Part shown: one piece after another, positions 33,789 through 43,652 of the stretch
Layout of the letters: every line of letters begins with the position of its first letter
How positions within the stretch are numbered: position 1 is the first letter of the stretch
NCBI RefSeq assembly: GCF_022808815.1
Contig: NZ_JAKZLC010000007.1
Coordinates: 1 to 64,000, forward strand
From: Geothrix paludis
Lineage (GTDB): Bacteria; Acidobacteriota; Holophagae; Holophagales; Holophagaceae
Direction: 5' to 3'
DNA length: 64,000 nt
Position numbers and translations under genes: made by a program
The notes under the pieces: model-generated
The model's input: the letters and a program-made list of their open reading frames with translations, nothing else
Databases searched by the model: none
What the model was told of the DNA's origin: nothing

Positions 33789-34901
33789 TTATCCGACGAT
33801 CTTCTTCATCCAGCCATGGGGGTCCGGCGCGAGGCCGTGCTGGAGGTTGAGCAGGGACTCGCGCAGCTTGGCGGCCACCGGGCCGGTCTCGCCGTTGTTC
33901 ACGAGCCACTCACCCCTGCGGGACTTCACGCGGCCCACGGGCGTGATGACGGCGGCGGTGCCGCAGGCGAAGGTCTCGGTCATGCGGCCTTCGGCGACGG
34001 CGGCCTTCCACTCCGCCACACTGATCTTCCGCTCCTCCGACCGGTAGCCCAGCTCCCGGGCCAGCTGCAGCAGGCTGTCGCGGGTGATGCCGGGCAGCAG
34101 GGTGCCCGTGAGCTCCGGCGTCACCACCACGGTCTCGCCCTTCTCCTGGTAGACGAAGAAGATGTTCATGCCGCCCATCTCCTCGATGTACTCGCGGTGG
34201 ATGGCGTCCAGCCACACCACCTGGTCGCAGCCCTCGCCCTTCGCCTGGCTCTGGGCCACGAGGCTGGCGGCGTAGTTGCCCGCGCACTTGGCGAAGCCCG
34301 TGCCGCCGGGCGCGGCGCGGACGTAGTCATCGGAGATCCACACGGTCACGGGCTTCACGCCGCCGGAGAAGTAGGCGCCGCTGGGGCTGGCCATGAGGAT
34401 GAAGAGGTATTCGTTGCTGGCGTGGACGCCCAGGGCGGGCTCGGTGCCGATCATGAGCGGACGCATGTAGAGGCTCTCGCCCACGGCGCCGGGAACCCAG
34501 GCCTGGTCCTGGGTGATGAGGGCCCTGGCGGCCTCGAGGAAGCGCTCCTCGGGCAGCTCGGGCATGGCCAAGCGCGCGGCGGAGGTGGCGAAGCGGCGGG
34601 CGTTGGCCTCGGGGCGGAAGGAGGCGATGCTGCCGTCCTTCTGCTTGTAGGCCTTGAAGCCCTCGAAGATGGCCTGGCCGTAGTGCAGCACGGAGGAGGC
34701 TGGCGACATCTCGATGGGGCCATAGGCCTTCAGCTCGCCCTTGCCCCAGCCCTGCCCGTCCTTGTAGGGGATCACCACCATGTGGTCGGTGAACACCTGG
34801 CCGAACCGGGGATTGGTCATGAGCTTGGCGCGCTGCTCGGGGCTGGCGGCGTGGTCCGAGGGGTGGATCTCGAGGGTGGGGGTGGACATCGCGGGATTCA
34901 C
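33789..34901 (-). CDS. ilvE: Branched-chain amino acid aminotransferase
   Basis: A 370-residue fold-type IV PLP enzyme that transfers the last amino group in Val, Leu and Ile synthesis. The PLP Lys is in FAKCAGNYAAS, with EGFKAYKQKDG and EEMGGMNIFFVY matching the IlvE family. Start GTG 34901 is five bases after AAGGAG, better than ATG 34889. It is 20 bases downstream of a MocR-type regulator gene on the same strand, so an operon is likely. Confidence 0.93.
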   Translation of the reverse strand: MNPAMSTPTLEIHPSDHAASPEQRAKLMTNPRFGQVFTDHMVVIPYKDGQGWGKGELKAYGPIEMSPASSVLHYGQAIFEGFKAYKQKDGSIASFRPEANARRFATSAARLAMPELPEERFLEAARALITQDQAWVPGAVGESLYMRPLMIGTEPALGVHASNEYLFILMASPSGAYFSGGVKPVTVWISDDYVRAAPGGTGFAKCAGNYAASLVAQSQAKGEGCDQVVWLDAIHREYIEEMGGMNIFFVYQEKGETVVVTPELTGTLLPGITRDSLLQLARELGYRSEERKISVAEWKAAVAEGRMTETFACGTAAVITPVGRVKSRRGEWLVNNGETGPVAAKLRESLLNLQHGLAPDPHGWMKKIVG

Positions 34902-34921
34902 AGGCGCTCCTTGGAATGAAG

Positions 34922-36391
34922 TCAGGCCCGGCGGACCAGGTGCCCGAGGCGCGCGATGGCGTCCCGGGTGGTGGCTGGGTCGTGCGTGGAGAAGTTCAGG
35001 CGGAGGCAGTTGGTACCGCGGCCGTCGGCGAAGAAGAGCGGGCCCGGCGCGAAGCCGATGCCGTGCTGCAGAGCGTCCCGGTGCAGGTCCAGGGCGGAGT
35101 AGCCATCGGGCAGGACCACCCACAGGTGCATGCCGCCCTTAGGCTCGGAAACCTGGGTGCCCGGGGGGAAGTGCTCCGCCAGGGCCTCCACCATGGCGTC
35201 GCGGCGCTCCTTGAGGGCGCGGCGCAGGCGGGCCAGGTGGCGGCGGAAGCCCCCGGTGTCCAGGAAGCGGGCCACCACCGCCTGCAGGAGCGGCGGCTGG
35301 CCGATGGTCTGCACCTCCTGGATGAGGGCCATGCGCCGGAGCAGGTCGTCCTTGGCGATGAGGTAGCCCAGGCGCAGTCCCGCCGCCAGGGACTTGGAGA
35401 AGCTCCCCAGGTGGATGACGTTGTCGGCGCCTTCCAGGCGGCGGTAGGGCGGCAGGGAGTGGCCCGAGAAGCGCAGGTCGCCGTAAGCAGAATCCGTCAC
35501 CACGATCACCCCGTGGGTCCGAGCCACGGCCAGCACGCGCTCCCGGCGCACCTTGGACTGGGTCATGCCCGTGGGGTTGTGGAAGCTGGGTACCGTGAAG
35601 AGCAGCTTGGCCTCGCTGCGCTGGAGGGCCGAGGCCAGGCGGTCGGGATCCAGGCCCTGGCGATCCACGGGCACGGGCACGGCCTCCCGGCCCAGGGCGC
35701 GGATGAGGGCCAGGATGCCCACGTAGCAGGGGCTCTCCACCAGCACCCGGTCGCCGGGCACCGTGAAGGATTCCAGCGCCAGGGCCAGGCCGGACTGCGC
35801 CCCCGGGAGCGACCGGATGCCCCAGCCTTCGTCGATGGGTTCGCCTTCGGAGGCCAGCCAGCGGGAGACCGCCTCGAGGTACGGCGGATGGCCCGCCGGC
35901 GCGGCGTAGACCCAGACCTCGGGGCCCATCTCCTTGAGGACCTGGGCCGTGATCCGGCGCAGGTGCTCGCCCGGCAGCAGGTCCGAGGGGATGAAGCCGG
36001 CGGAGAAGCTCACCAGGTGGCGATCCTGGACCCGCTCCAGGGTCTCGCCCAGCCAGGAGCCCAGCTCGCCGTCGTGGACCAGCATGGGCGAGCCCTCGAA
36101 GGGGAACTCGCTGGTGGCCCGCAGGCCCGGGGCCTCCGGCAGGCGGGGCGCCACGAAGCTGCCCCGGCCCTGCACGGTCTGGATCCAGCCCGTGCGCTTC
36201 AGGCCCGCCAGCGCCTTCAGCACGGTCAGGCGGTGGACCCCCCAGCGCTGGGCCAGCTCCGGCACCGCCGGCAGGCGCGAGCCCGGCCGCCACTCGCCTT
36301 CCTGGATGAGCCCCCTCAGCCGCCGCTGGAGCTGCAGATACAGGGGGCTGGAGGCGCCCGGGTCGAGGGAGGGATCGAGAACCATCCCCAT
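34922..36391 (-). CDS. MocR/GabR-type regulator with aminotransferase domain
   Basis: A 489-residue fusion: an N-terminal GntR winged helix (residues about 15-85, LPAVPELAQRWGVHRLTVLK) joined to a fold-type I PLP aminotransferase domain with the Lys in SFSKSLAAGLRLGYL. Some members act as repressors controlled by amine ligands and others as true aminotransferases such as LysN. Adjacency to ilvE suggests control of branched-chain amino acid metabolism, an inference. ATG 36385 is an alternative start. Confidence 0.9.
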   Translation of the reverse strand: MGMVLDPSLDPGASSPLYLQLQRRLRGLIQEGEWRPGSRLPAVPELAQRWGVHRLTVLKALAGLKRTGWIQTVQGRGSFVAPRLPEAPGLRATSEFPFEGSPMLVHDGELGSWLGETLERVQDRHLVSFSAGFIPSDLLPGEHLRRITAQVLKEMGPEVWVYAAPAGHPPYLEAVSRWLASEGEPIDEGWGIRSLPGAQSGLALALESFTVPGDRVLVESPCYVGILALIRALGREAVPVPVDRQGLDPDRLASALQRSEAKLLFTVPSFHNPTGMTQSKVRRERVLAVARTHGVIVVTDSAYGDLRFSGHSLPPYRRLEGADNVIHLGSFSKSLAAGLRLGYLIAKDDLLRRMALIQEVQTIGQPPLLQAVVARFLDTGGFRRHLARLRRALKERRDAMVEALAEHFPPGTQVSEPKGGMHLWVVLPDGYSALDLHRDALQHGIGFAPGPLFFADGRGTNCLRLNFSTHDPATTRDAIARLGHLVRRA

Positions 36392-36593
36392 CAGGATCGG
36401 TCATTTCGTGGGTGAAAACGATGGATTTCGCAGTCCAGAACAGACCATGTGCCGGGGTGGCGGGGGGCCGGGCCATATCCCAGACCACCCTAGACCGGTT
36501 GCTGAGGCTCAACTCCAGGGTTCAACCCACGACTCAGCCCACGGCTCAACCTTGGCCTTTCCGGGACATCCATAATGGTGAACCGGAGGTTCC

Positions 36594-37139
36594 ATGCGCC
36601 GCCTTGCCTTGCCCGCCGCCCTGCTCTCACTCCTGGCCCTGGGTGCCTGCACGGGCTACAGCGTGAACTACGACTACGACGTGACCGCCTCGTTCGCCCG
36701 CTACAAGACCTTCGACTACTACACCTCCAAGAAGGGCACCGGCGGCACCACCAGCCTCATGGACAAGCGGGTACGCGCCGCCGTCGAGAAGGAGCTCCAG
36801 GCTAAGGGCTTCGTCATGGAGGCCAAGGCCGATCCGGACTTCCTCGTGACCTACTACCCCATCGTCCATGAGCGCAGGTACCGCACCACCACCCACATGG
36901 GCTGGGGATGGGGCTGGGGCTACCGGCCCTTCTACGGGAGCGTGGGCACCAGCATGAGCCAGGTCCACACCTACCAGGAAGGCACCATCGTCATCGAGAT
37001 CGTGGACTTCAAGACCAACCAGATGATCTGGCAGGGCGCGGCCGCCGGCGCGCTCACAGGCCTGAACAATCCCGAGGATGCCGACGAGGTCGTGCCCAGG
37101 GCCGTGCGCGACATCCTGGCCAAGTTCCCGCCGCGGTAG
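36594..37139 (+). CDS. DUF4136 lipoprotein
   Basis: A 181-residue protein. The signal peptide ends in LALGAC (Cys at residue 19), followed by VNYDYDVTASFARYKTFDYY, which is the DUF4136 start. A Gly/Trp-rich loop (MGWGWGWGYRP) and the C-terminal VDFKTNQMIWQGAAAG complete the domain. The function is unknown; a periplasmic or outer-membrane location is likely. It diverges from the MocR gene. Confidence 0.88.
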   Translation: MRRLALPAALLSLLALGACTGYSVNYDYDVTASFARYKTFDYYTSKKGTGGTTSLMDKRVRAAVEKELQAKGFVMEAKADPDFLVTYYPIVHERRYRTTTHMGWGWGWGYRPFYGSVGTSMSQVHTYQEGTIVIEIVDFKTNQMIWQGAAAGALTGLNNPEDADEVVPRAVRDILAKFPPR

Positions 37140-37150
37140 GGCCTACCGGC

Positions 37151-38572
37151 TCAAGCCGAGATCCGTTTCGTGTGGCGGAAGAGGTCGTCCGGGTCGTAGG
37201 CCCGCTTGATGGCCGCCAGCCGCTCCAGCGTGGGCCTGCCGTAGGCCGCCTCGATGCGGTCCGTCCCCTCCTCCTCCGTGAGGAAGTTGACGTAGGCGCC
37301 CCCTGTCGAGCAGGGCCCGGAGGCCTCGAAGCAGTCCCGGGCCCAGCGGATGTTCGCCGCGTCGTCCTCCGGCCGCTCCCAGGCGCTGGCGATGTTCAGC
37401 ACGTAGGCCGCATCCCGGTTCCCCGCGGGCGAGTGGCCCGCCGGCAGTTCGTTCAGGGCCCCCGCCAGGTGGAACAGGAAGAAGGCCGAGTGGGGCGACA
37501 CCATGCGTCCCAGGTGGGCCACCCCGATCTCGATGAGTTCCGGGCTGATGCCGGGCAGGTAGTGGGACTTCCAGTAGTAGCGCCGGCCCTTGGGCTGCGT
37601 GGCATCCAGCAGGCTCTGCATCTGGGTGTAGAGACGGCGGGTCACCGTATCGGCGATGGGGCTCCCGGTCCGGCGCAGGGGGGCCAGCAGGGCCTCGCCC
37701 TCCGCGATGCTCCCCGTGTGGCAGACGAAGATGAGCGCCACCGGCTTCCCATGCTGCTCCTTCGGCAGCCAGGGCGCCGGCGGCGCGGTCCGCAAAGCGG
37801 CCACGCAGGTCAACTCCCGCGGGGCCGCCGCGCTGAAGGCGCGATAGGCCTCGAGGACCTGGCGCGCGTCCTCGCCGCGCCAGGCGAGGGCCCCGCCCAG
37901 GATCTCGGGCCCCACGGGAAACAGCCGGTACTCGAAGGAGGTGACGATCGCGAAGTTGCCGCCGCCGCCCCGGAGGGCCCAGAAGAGGTCCGCGTGCGAT
38001 TCCGCGGAGACCTGCCGGATCTCCCCGTCCGCCGTCACCACCTCCATGGAGGCCACGTTGTCGCAGGTCCAGCCATGGCGCCGCGTGAGGTAGCCGAAGC
38101 CGCCGCCCACGGTGAGCCCCGCGATGCCCGTGGCGGACACGAACCCGAGGACCGTGGCCAGCCCGTGGGCCTGGGTCTCCCGGTCCAGGTCGCCCAACGT
38201 GCAGCCACCCTGGGCACGGGCCAGGCGCGCCGCGGGATCCACCCACACGCCCCGCATCAGGGAGAGGTCGATCATCAGCCCGCCTTCGCAGACCGCCAGT
38301 CCGGCGATGTTGTGGCCGCCGCCGCGCACGGAGAGCAGGAGCCCGTGGCGCCGGGCGAAGCGGACCGCCTGGGCCACGTCCGCGGTGCCCGTGCACCGGG
38401 CGATGAGGCCCGGCCGGCGGTCGATCATCCCGTTCCAGATCCGCCGGGTGTCCTCGTAGCCCTCATCCCCGGGGACCAGCAGGGCCCCGCTGAACGCGCC
38501 ACGGAAGGCCTGGAACGCCTCGGGCGGGAGGTCCACCTTCCCGCCTGCCATACCGGTCAGCTGAATCGCCAT
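37151..38572 (-). CDS. FAD-linked oxidoreductase (BBE-type)
   Basis: A 473-residue oxidoreductase. The FAD_binding_4 domain is seen in LLSVRGGGHNIAGLAV (His likely covalent FAD site) and LTVGGGFGYLTRRHGW, and the C-terminal BBE element in GAYVNFLTEEEG. It resembles 6-hydroxynicotine and oligosaccharide oxidases; the substrate is unknown. Start ATG 38572 (MAIQLTG) is chosen over the upstream in-frame ATG at 38611. It converges on the DUF4136 gene. Confidence 0.88.
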   Translation of the reverse strand: MAIQLTGMAGGKVDLPPEAFQAFRGAFSGALLVPGDEGYEDTRRIWNGMIDRRPGLIARCTGTADVAQAVRFARRHGLLLSVRGGGHNIAGLAVCEGGLMIDLSLMRGVWVDPAARLARAQGGCTLGDLDRETQAHGLATVLGFVSATGIAGLTVGGGFGYLTRRHGWTCDNVASMEVVTADGEIRQVSAESHADLFWALRGGGGNFAIVTSFEYRLFPVGPEILGGALAWRGEDARQVLEAYRAFSAAAPRELTCVAALRTAPPAPWLPKEQHGKPVALIFVCHTGSIAEGEALLAPLRRTGSPIADTVTRRLYTQMQSLLDATQPKGRRYYWKSHYLPGISPELIEIGVAHLGRMVSPHSAFFLFHLAGALNELPAGHSPAGNRDAAYVLNIASAWERPEDDAANIRWARDCFEASGPCSTGGAYVNFLTEEEGTDRIEAAYGRPTLERLAAIKRAYDPDDLFRHTKRISA

Positions 38573-38758
38573 GACGTCTCTCCTCGACGGGATTGGCCCG
38601 GAATTTTCCATATGATGCCGGCCGCACCTCAGGCGTTGCCCCCGCCGATCAGCCTGGTGGATGGTGCCGGACGGGCCCCCTCTTGGGACAAAACCGTCCC
38701 CATGGCGTTCGGAATCCTTCCGGAGGCGTAAACTGGAAGTCCTCTAGGAGGAGTTCTC

Positions 38759-39256
38759 ATGGCCAAGGTCACCCTCAAAGGCAATCCATTCAACACCGCC
38801 GGCGATCTGCCGAAGGTGGGTTCGGCGGCTCCGGCCTTCACCCTGGTGCGCACGGACCTCTCCGAAGTCTCGAACAAGGATCTGGCCGGCCAGCGCGTGG
38901 TACTGAACGTCTTCCCCAGCCTGGACACGCCCACCTGCGCGGCCAGCGTGCGCAAGTTCAACGCCCGGGCCAACGAGAAGCCCAACACGACCATCCTTTG
39001 CGTGAGCGCGGACCTGCCCTTCGCCCAGAAGCGCTTCTGTGGCGCCGAGGGCCTGGACAACGTGGTGCCCGCCTCCGTCTTCCGCGCCCCCGACTTCGGC
39101 AAGGCCTACGGCGTGACCCTGACGGACGGGCCCATGAAGGGCCTGCTCGCCCGCGCGGTGGTGGTGGTGGATGGCTCCGGCAAGGTGATCCACACCGAGC
39201 TGGTGCCCGAGATCGCGCAGGAACCCGACTACAACGCCGCGCTGGCGGTGCTGTAG
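38759..39256 (+). CDS. tpx: Thiol peroxidase (atypical 2-Cys peroxiredoxin)
   Basis: A 165-residue peroxiredoxin. The peroxidatic Cys60 is in SLDTPTC and the resolving Cys94 in KRFCGAEG, matching Tpx. It reduces hydrogen and alkyl peroxides with thioredoxin. AGGAGG precedes ATG 38759. A terminator follows 35 bases after the stop. Confidence 0.95.
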   Translation: MAKVTLKGNPFNTAGDLPKVGSAAPAFTLVRTDLSEVSNKDLAGQRVVLNVFPSLDTPTCAASVRKFNARANEKPNTTILCVSADLPFAQKRFCGAEGLDNVVPASVFRAPDFGKAYGVTLTDGPMKGLLARAVVVVDGSGKVIHTELVPEIAQEPDYNAALAVL

Positions 39257-39290
39257 GTCGTCCTCGGGCTTCAGTCCTCAGTTGTTCGCG

Positions 39291-39313
39291 AGCGGCCCTT
39301 CGGGGCCGCTTTT
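39291..39313. terminator. Terminator after tpx
   Basis: AGCGGCCC (39291-39298), loop TTCG, GGGCCGCT (39303-39310) and then TTT. It separates convergent genes. Confidence 0.9.
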
Positions 39314-41050
39314 CTATTCCACCTGGAAGGTGGCGGCGGTGGCCTTGAGGGACTGGGCGACGCCGGCCAGGTCCCGGGTGGTGATGGCCACCTCGGGCGC
39401 GGTGTTCGCCAGCTGGGCGGCGGCGAGCTGGACTTCTCCCGCGGAGGCCTGGCTGGCCTGCATCCGCCGGCTCACCTCGCCGCTGACCTTGGACTGCTCC
39501 TCCGCCGCCTGATGGATCTCGGCCGCCACCGCCTCGACCGCTCCCAGGGTCTCCTCCACGCGCATCAGCACCTGCAGGATGGCCGCGGCCTGACCTTCGC
39601 CTTCGCTGATCATCGGGTGGAGCGAGGCGTCCGAGCGCGCCTTCAGCCCGTGCAGGAGGTCCACCAGGGTCTGGGCGCGGCCGCAGGCGCCCTTCACTTC
39701 CAGGCCCGCGGCCTGCCCATCGTCCACCATGGCGTCCAGGCTCGCCCGCACCTGGAGGACCGAGGTCTGGAGCTGGGCGACGGCATAGGCCACGTCCTCG
39801 GAGGCCTGGCGCTGGACCCGGCTGCTGTTCGCGAGCTGCTGCGTGGCGGCGGAGACCTGCTCCGCGCTGGCGGAAAGCCCCGTGGCGCCGGTGGACACGC
39901 GGAAGGCATGGGCCTGGAGGGTCCGCGCCAGCTCCCGGAGGTGGGCGCTCATGGCGTTGAAGGCCTCGGTCATCCGGCCCGTCTCGTCGTAGCTGCGCAC
40001 CGGCAGCTGGACGCGCAGATCGCCGTTCGTCATGCGGGCCATGCCGTCCGCCAGGGCGTGGATGGGCTCGGTGAGCAGCACCGTGGCGCGCCAGGTCCAG
40101 AGCAGCACCACCAGTCCGAAGAGGCTGAACCCCGCCGCCAGAAGCCAGCTCTTGGTGCGGGCGCCGCGCTCCAGCCCCTGGGCGTCGGCCAGGATGTCCC
40201 CGCTCATGCGGTCCTGGACACCCTTGAGAGCCTGCAGCTCCTCGGAAGCCACCTTGGCCCAGGCTTCCGGATCCTCGATCACCCGCCCGGCCTGGACCAG
40301 GTCGCGCATGCGTTGGAGCTCGGGAGCGAAGGGCCCCGCCAGGGCCTTCCGGTAGTCCTCCTGGGCCGCCTCCGGGGCGGCGGAGAGGAATGCCTCGCCC
40401 TGGGCCTTCTGGGCGTCCAGAAGCGCCAGGAAGCGCTCCTGGGTGGCCACGTCCATGGTGCCGTGGGAGAAGACGTTGGAGAGGAGGGCGCCTTCGAGGC
40501 CCGCGGATTCCTTGGCCCGGATCAGGGTTCCAAAGGCCTGGAAGCGGCTTTCCAGCGGCGTTCCGGCGGCGGGTAGCATGAGCTGGTTCTGGATCCGGAG
40601 CAGCGCGTCCACCTCGCGGGCGTAGCCGTCGATCATCTCCAGGCTGGCGCCGCGCAGGTCCGTGCGGCGCCGGAGATCCTTGATGCGGACCCCATCCCGG
40701 ACCTGGGCCGGGAACAGGGCTTTGAACTCCGGCTCGGTCCCCGAGAGGATGCCCGCCAGGGCCGCCCGCTCCCGGTCCACCGCATCCCGGCCGTGCGACA
40801 TGGGAGCCTGGAGAACGCCTTCACTGCCGAGGAAGAGGGCGGTTCCCGAGGACTCTGCCTGGAGGGCGTGAACCAGGTTGCCCACCTCCACGGAGAGGCT
40901 CGAGGCCGCCCGAAGGCGCTGCATCCGCTCCAGCAGCCGGGTCTGGTTGGCCACCACCAGCCCCGACAGCAGGGCGCCGCCCACCACCGGGAGGAGTACC
41001 AGGCCAAGAAGCTTGATGCGGATGCGGACGTGGAGGAGGTCGAAGATCAT
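39314..41050 (-). CDS. Chemoreceptor-like membrane protein, NIT and HAMP, without signalling tip
   Basis: A 578-residue protein. A membrane helix near residue 15 is followed by an extracytoplasmic NIT-like sensor region (LVHALQAESSGTALFLGSEG, then IRAKESAGLEGALLSNVFSH), a second helix (WLLAAGFSLFGLVVLLW, around residue 305), a HAMP domain (PIHALADGMARMTNGDLRV) and a helical coiled coil. The conserved MCP hairpin with EAARAGE, which binds CheA and CheW, is absent. It may sense nitrate/nitrite-like ligands but cannot signal through a standard chemotaxis complex. Confidence 0.75.
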   Translation of the reverse strand: MIFDLLHVRIRIKLLGLVLLPVVGGALLSGLVVANQTRLLERMQRLRAASSLSVEVGNLVHALQAESSGTALFLGSEGVLQAPMSHGRDAVDRERAALAGILSGTEPEFKALFPAQVRDGVRIKDLRRRTDLRGASLEMIDGYAREVDALLRIQNQLMLPAAGTPLESRFQAFGTLIRAKESAGLEGALLSNVFSHGTMDVATQERFLALLDAQKAQGEAFLSAAPEAAQEDYRKALAGPFAPELQRMRDLVQAGRVIEDPEAWAKVASEELQALKGVQDRMSGDILADAQGLERGARTKSWLLAAGFSLFGLVVLLWTWRATVLLTEPIHALADGMARMTNGDLRVQLPVRSYDETGRMTEAFNAMSAHLRELARTLQAHAFRVSTGATGLSASAEQVSAATQQLANSSRVQRQASEDVAYAVAQLQTSVLQVRASLDAMVDDGQAAGLEVKGACGRAQTLVDLLHGLKARSDASLHPMISEGEGQAAAILQVLMRVEETLGAVEAVAAEIHQAAEEQSKVSGEVSRRMQASQASAGEVQLAAAQLANTAPEVAITTRDLAGVAQSLKATAATFQVE

Positions 41051-41168
41051 GGGTCACCCGGGGCCGGTCACGGCAGATCCCACCAGTGTGGAAGCTTTGC
41101 TCCGATTCAGGGGACCATCGGGTAGTTATTTGATCAAGATCACCGCCATGGCCGGTTTCTTCAAGCCC

Positions 41169-42416
41169 TCAGCCGATGCGGTCCATCCGGCGGAGGCCGG
41201 GCACCTTCCAGGCGGTGGTCGCCACCACCAGCAGGGTCATGCAGCCGCCGAAGACCACGGAAGGCACCAGGCCCAGCAGCCGCGCCGCCAGGCCGCTCTC
41301 GAAGGCGCCGATCTCGTTGCTGGAGCCGATGAACACCTGGTTCACCGAGGACACTCGGCCCAGCATGTGGTCGGGCGTGAGGGTCTGGAGCAGGGTGGCC
41401 CGCAGCACCACGCTGACATTGTCCACGGCCCCGCTGGCGACCAGCAGCAGCAGGCTGAGCGCGAAGCTCCGGCTCAGGGCGAAGGCGATCATGGCCGCGC
41501 CGAAGCCCGCGACGCAGAGCAGCAGCGTGCGCCCCGCGCGGCGCAGGGGCGGCAGGTGGGCCAGGGTGATCCCCATGAGCACCGACCCCACGGCCGGCGC
41601 CGCGCGCAGGGCGCCGAGCCCCTGGGGCCCCACCTTCAGGACCTCCTTGGCGAACACGGGCAGCACCGCCACGGCCCCGCCGAAGAGCACGGCGAAGAGA
41701 TCGAGGCTGATGGCCCCCAGCAGCAGCCGCTGGGAGAACACGAAGCGCAGGCCCTCGCCCAGGCTCGCCAGCACCGAGCCCGCCCGCGGTGCCACGGGGC
41801 GGGGCGCGTAGCGGATGAAGAGCAGGCCCAGCGTGCCGCAGGCCAGGAGCAGCATCACCAGGAAGTGGGCCAGGGCCGGGCCGCGCCAGGCGTAGACGAG
41901 CCCGCCCAGCGCGGGCCCCACCACCATGCCCGTGTGGAAGACGGACACCCGCCAGGTGGAGCCGTTCGCGTAGAGCGCCTTGGGGAGCAGGTCCGTGCCC
42001 AGGGCCACGTTGGCGGGACGGTAGAAGGCCCGCACCAGGCCCGTGAGGAAGATGACGGCGTAGATGGGCCACACGGCGCGTGCCAGCGGGCCCGTGGAGC
42101 ACCGCCAGGTGAAGGTCCACAGCAGGCCCGAGCAGAGGGCGAGGCCCAGGGTGGCGGCCATGCAGAGGCGCAGGCGATTCGCCCGGTCCGCCGCGTGGCC
42201 GCCGAACAAGGCCGTGGCCAGGAAGGGCAGCGCCTCGGAGAGACCCACCAGGCCCAGGGCCAGGGGATCGCCGGTGCGGTCGTAGACCTGCCAGCCCACC
42301 ACCACGCCCTGCATCTGCAGGCCCAGCGTGACGAGCCCCATGGTCGCGATGAACCAGCGGTAGTTCCCGTCCCTCAGGGCCGCATAGGGATCATGCGTCG
42401 CCGCCGCGTCGGACAC
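41169..42416 (-). CDS. MFS transporter (EntS-like)
   Basis: A 415-residue major facilitator with about 12 membrane helices. QVYDRTGDPLALGLVGLSEA and FGGHAADRANRLRL match the MFS_3/EntS-like group. It would export a small molecule, possibly a siderophore or drug. The start is GTG 42416, six bases after the stop of the MacB-like permease gene. It belongs to the export operon with the adaptor and permease. Confidence 0.85.
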   Translation of the reverse strand: MSDAAATHDPYAALRDGNYRWFIATMGLVTLGLQMQGVVVGWQVYDRTGDPLALGLVGLSEALPFLATALFGGHAADRANRLRLCMAATLGLALCSGLLWTFTWRCSTGPLARAVWPIYAVIFLTGLVRAFYRPANVALGTDLLPKALYANGSTWRVSVFHTGMVVGPALGGLVYAWRGPALAHFLVMLLLACGTLGLLFIRYAPRPVAPRAGSVLASLGEGLRFVFSQRLLLGAISLDLFAVLFGGAVAVLPVFAKEVLKVGPQGLGALRAAPAVGSVLMGITLAHLPPLRRAGRTLLLCVAGFGAAMIAFALSRSFALSLLLLVASGAVDNVSVVLRATLLQTLTPDHMLGRVSSVNQVFIGSSNEIGAFESGLAARLLGLVPSVVFGGCMTLLVVATTAWKVPGLRRMDRIG

Positions 42417-42422
42417 GCTGGA

Positions 42423-43640
42423 TCACTCGTATCTCAGGGCGTCGATCACATCCAGCTTGGCGGCCTTGAGGGCCGGCAGGAACCCCGCCGCCACGCCCAC
42501 CAGGCCCGAGAAGCCCAGGCCCAGGGCCACGGCCCAGGATTCGGTCACGGCGGGCACGGCGAACTTCTGGAGGATGAAGACGGCGCTGTAGGCGAAGGCG
42601 ATGCCGATGAGGCCTCCCAGCACGGACAGCACGATGGCCTCGATGAGGAACTGCCACAAGATGCTGTGCTGGGTCGCCCCGAGGGCCCGGCGGATGCCGA
42701 TCTCCCGGGTGCGCTCGGTGACGCTCACCAGCATGATGTTGGAGATGCCGATGCCGCCCACCACCAGGGAGATGCTGGCGGCCACGGCGAGCAGGGCCGT
42801 GAGGATGCCCGCCTGCTGGGTCTGCATCTGCACGATGTCGTCCTGCTTGCGGATCTGGAAGGGGTTGTCGTCCTTGGGGGCGACCTTCATGCGCTGGCGC
42901 AGCAGCGCGGTGACCTCCGCCTCGGCTAGCTCGGCCTTGCCCTCCTGGGCGCTCACCATGATGCGCTGGATCTTGTCGCGGCCCATGATCTTGCGCATGA
43001 CCGTGGTGTAGGGCGCCACGATGAGGTCATCCTGGTCGCCGAACATGCCCGCGCCCTTCTTCTCCAGCACGCCCACCACCTGGAAGGGCAGCGCCCCCAC
43101 GCGGACAGTGAGGCCCACGGGATCCTCCCCGTTGGGGAAGAGGTTGTCCTTCACGGTCTGGCCGATGACGCAGACCTTGGCCATGCCGCGCACCTCGGTG
43201 TCGGTGAAGAAGCGGCCATTCTCCACCTCCCAGCCCCGGATCTGCAGGAACTCGGGTCCGGTGCCCTGCACCTGGGTCACGTAGTTGCTGTTCTGGTAGA
43301 TGATGGGCCGGGTGGTCTGGACCTGGGCCGTGGCCGCCACCACGCTGCTCTGGGCGAGCTCCTGCTGGATCAGCGGGGGATCGGTCTCCAGGAGGATGTC
43401 GGCGCTGCCCATGGCCATGGGGCCGAAGCGGTTGCCGCCGGCCCCGGGGAAGATGGTGAGCATGTTGGAGCCCATGTTCTGGATGAGGGCGATGGAGGCC
43501 CGCTTGGAGCCCTCGCCGATGCCGATCATGGCGATGACGGCTCCCACGCCCACGATGATGCCGAGCATGGTGAGGAAGGCCCGCATCTTGTTCCGCGTGA
43601 TGGCGAACAGGGCGAGTTTGAGGAATTCCAGGAATCGCAT
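42423..43640 (-). CDS. MacB-like ABC permease, without ATPase domain
   Basis: A 405-residue FtsX-type permease: an N-terminal helix (KMRAFLTMLGIIVGVGAVIA), a periplasmic domain and three C-terminal helices. MacB proteins normally carry an N-terminal ATPase of about 220 residues, missing here. No separate ABC ATPase gene lies in the operon, so the ATP-binding partner must be encoded elsewhere. It follows the adaptor gene by 12 bases. Confidence 0.9.
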   Translation of the reverse strand: MRFLEFLKLALFAITRNKMRAFLTMLGIIVGVGAVIAMIGIGEGSKRASIALIQNMGSNMLTIFPGAGGNRFGPMAMGSADILLETDPPLIQQELAQSSVVAATAQVQTTRPIIYQNSNYVTQVQGTGPEFLQIRGWEVENGRFFTDTEVRGMAKVCVIGQTVKDNLFPNGEDPVGLTVRVGALPFQVVGVLEKKGAGMFGDQDDLIVAPYTTVMRKIMGRDKIQRIMVSAQEGKAELAEAEVTALLRQRMKVAPKDDNPFQIRKQDDIVQMQTQQAGILTALLAVAASISLVVGGIGISNIMLVSVTERTREIGIRRALGATQHSILWQFLIEAIVLSVLGGLIGIAFAYSAVFILQKFAVPAVTESWAVALGLGFSGLVGVAAGFLPALKAAKLDVIDALRYE

Positions 43641-43652
43641 GGACCCCTCCGG

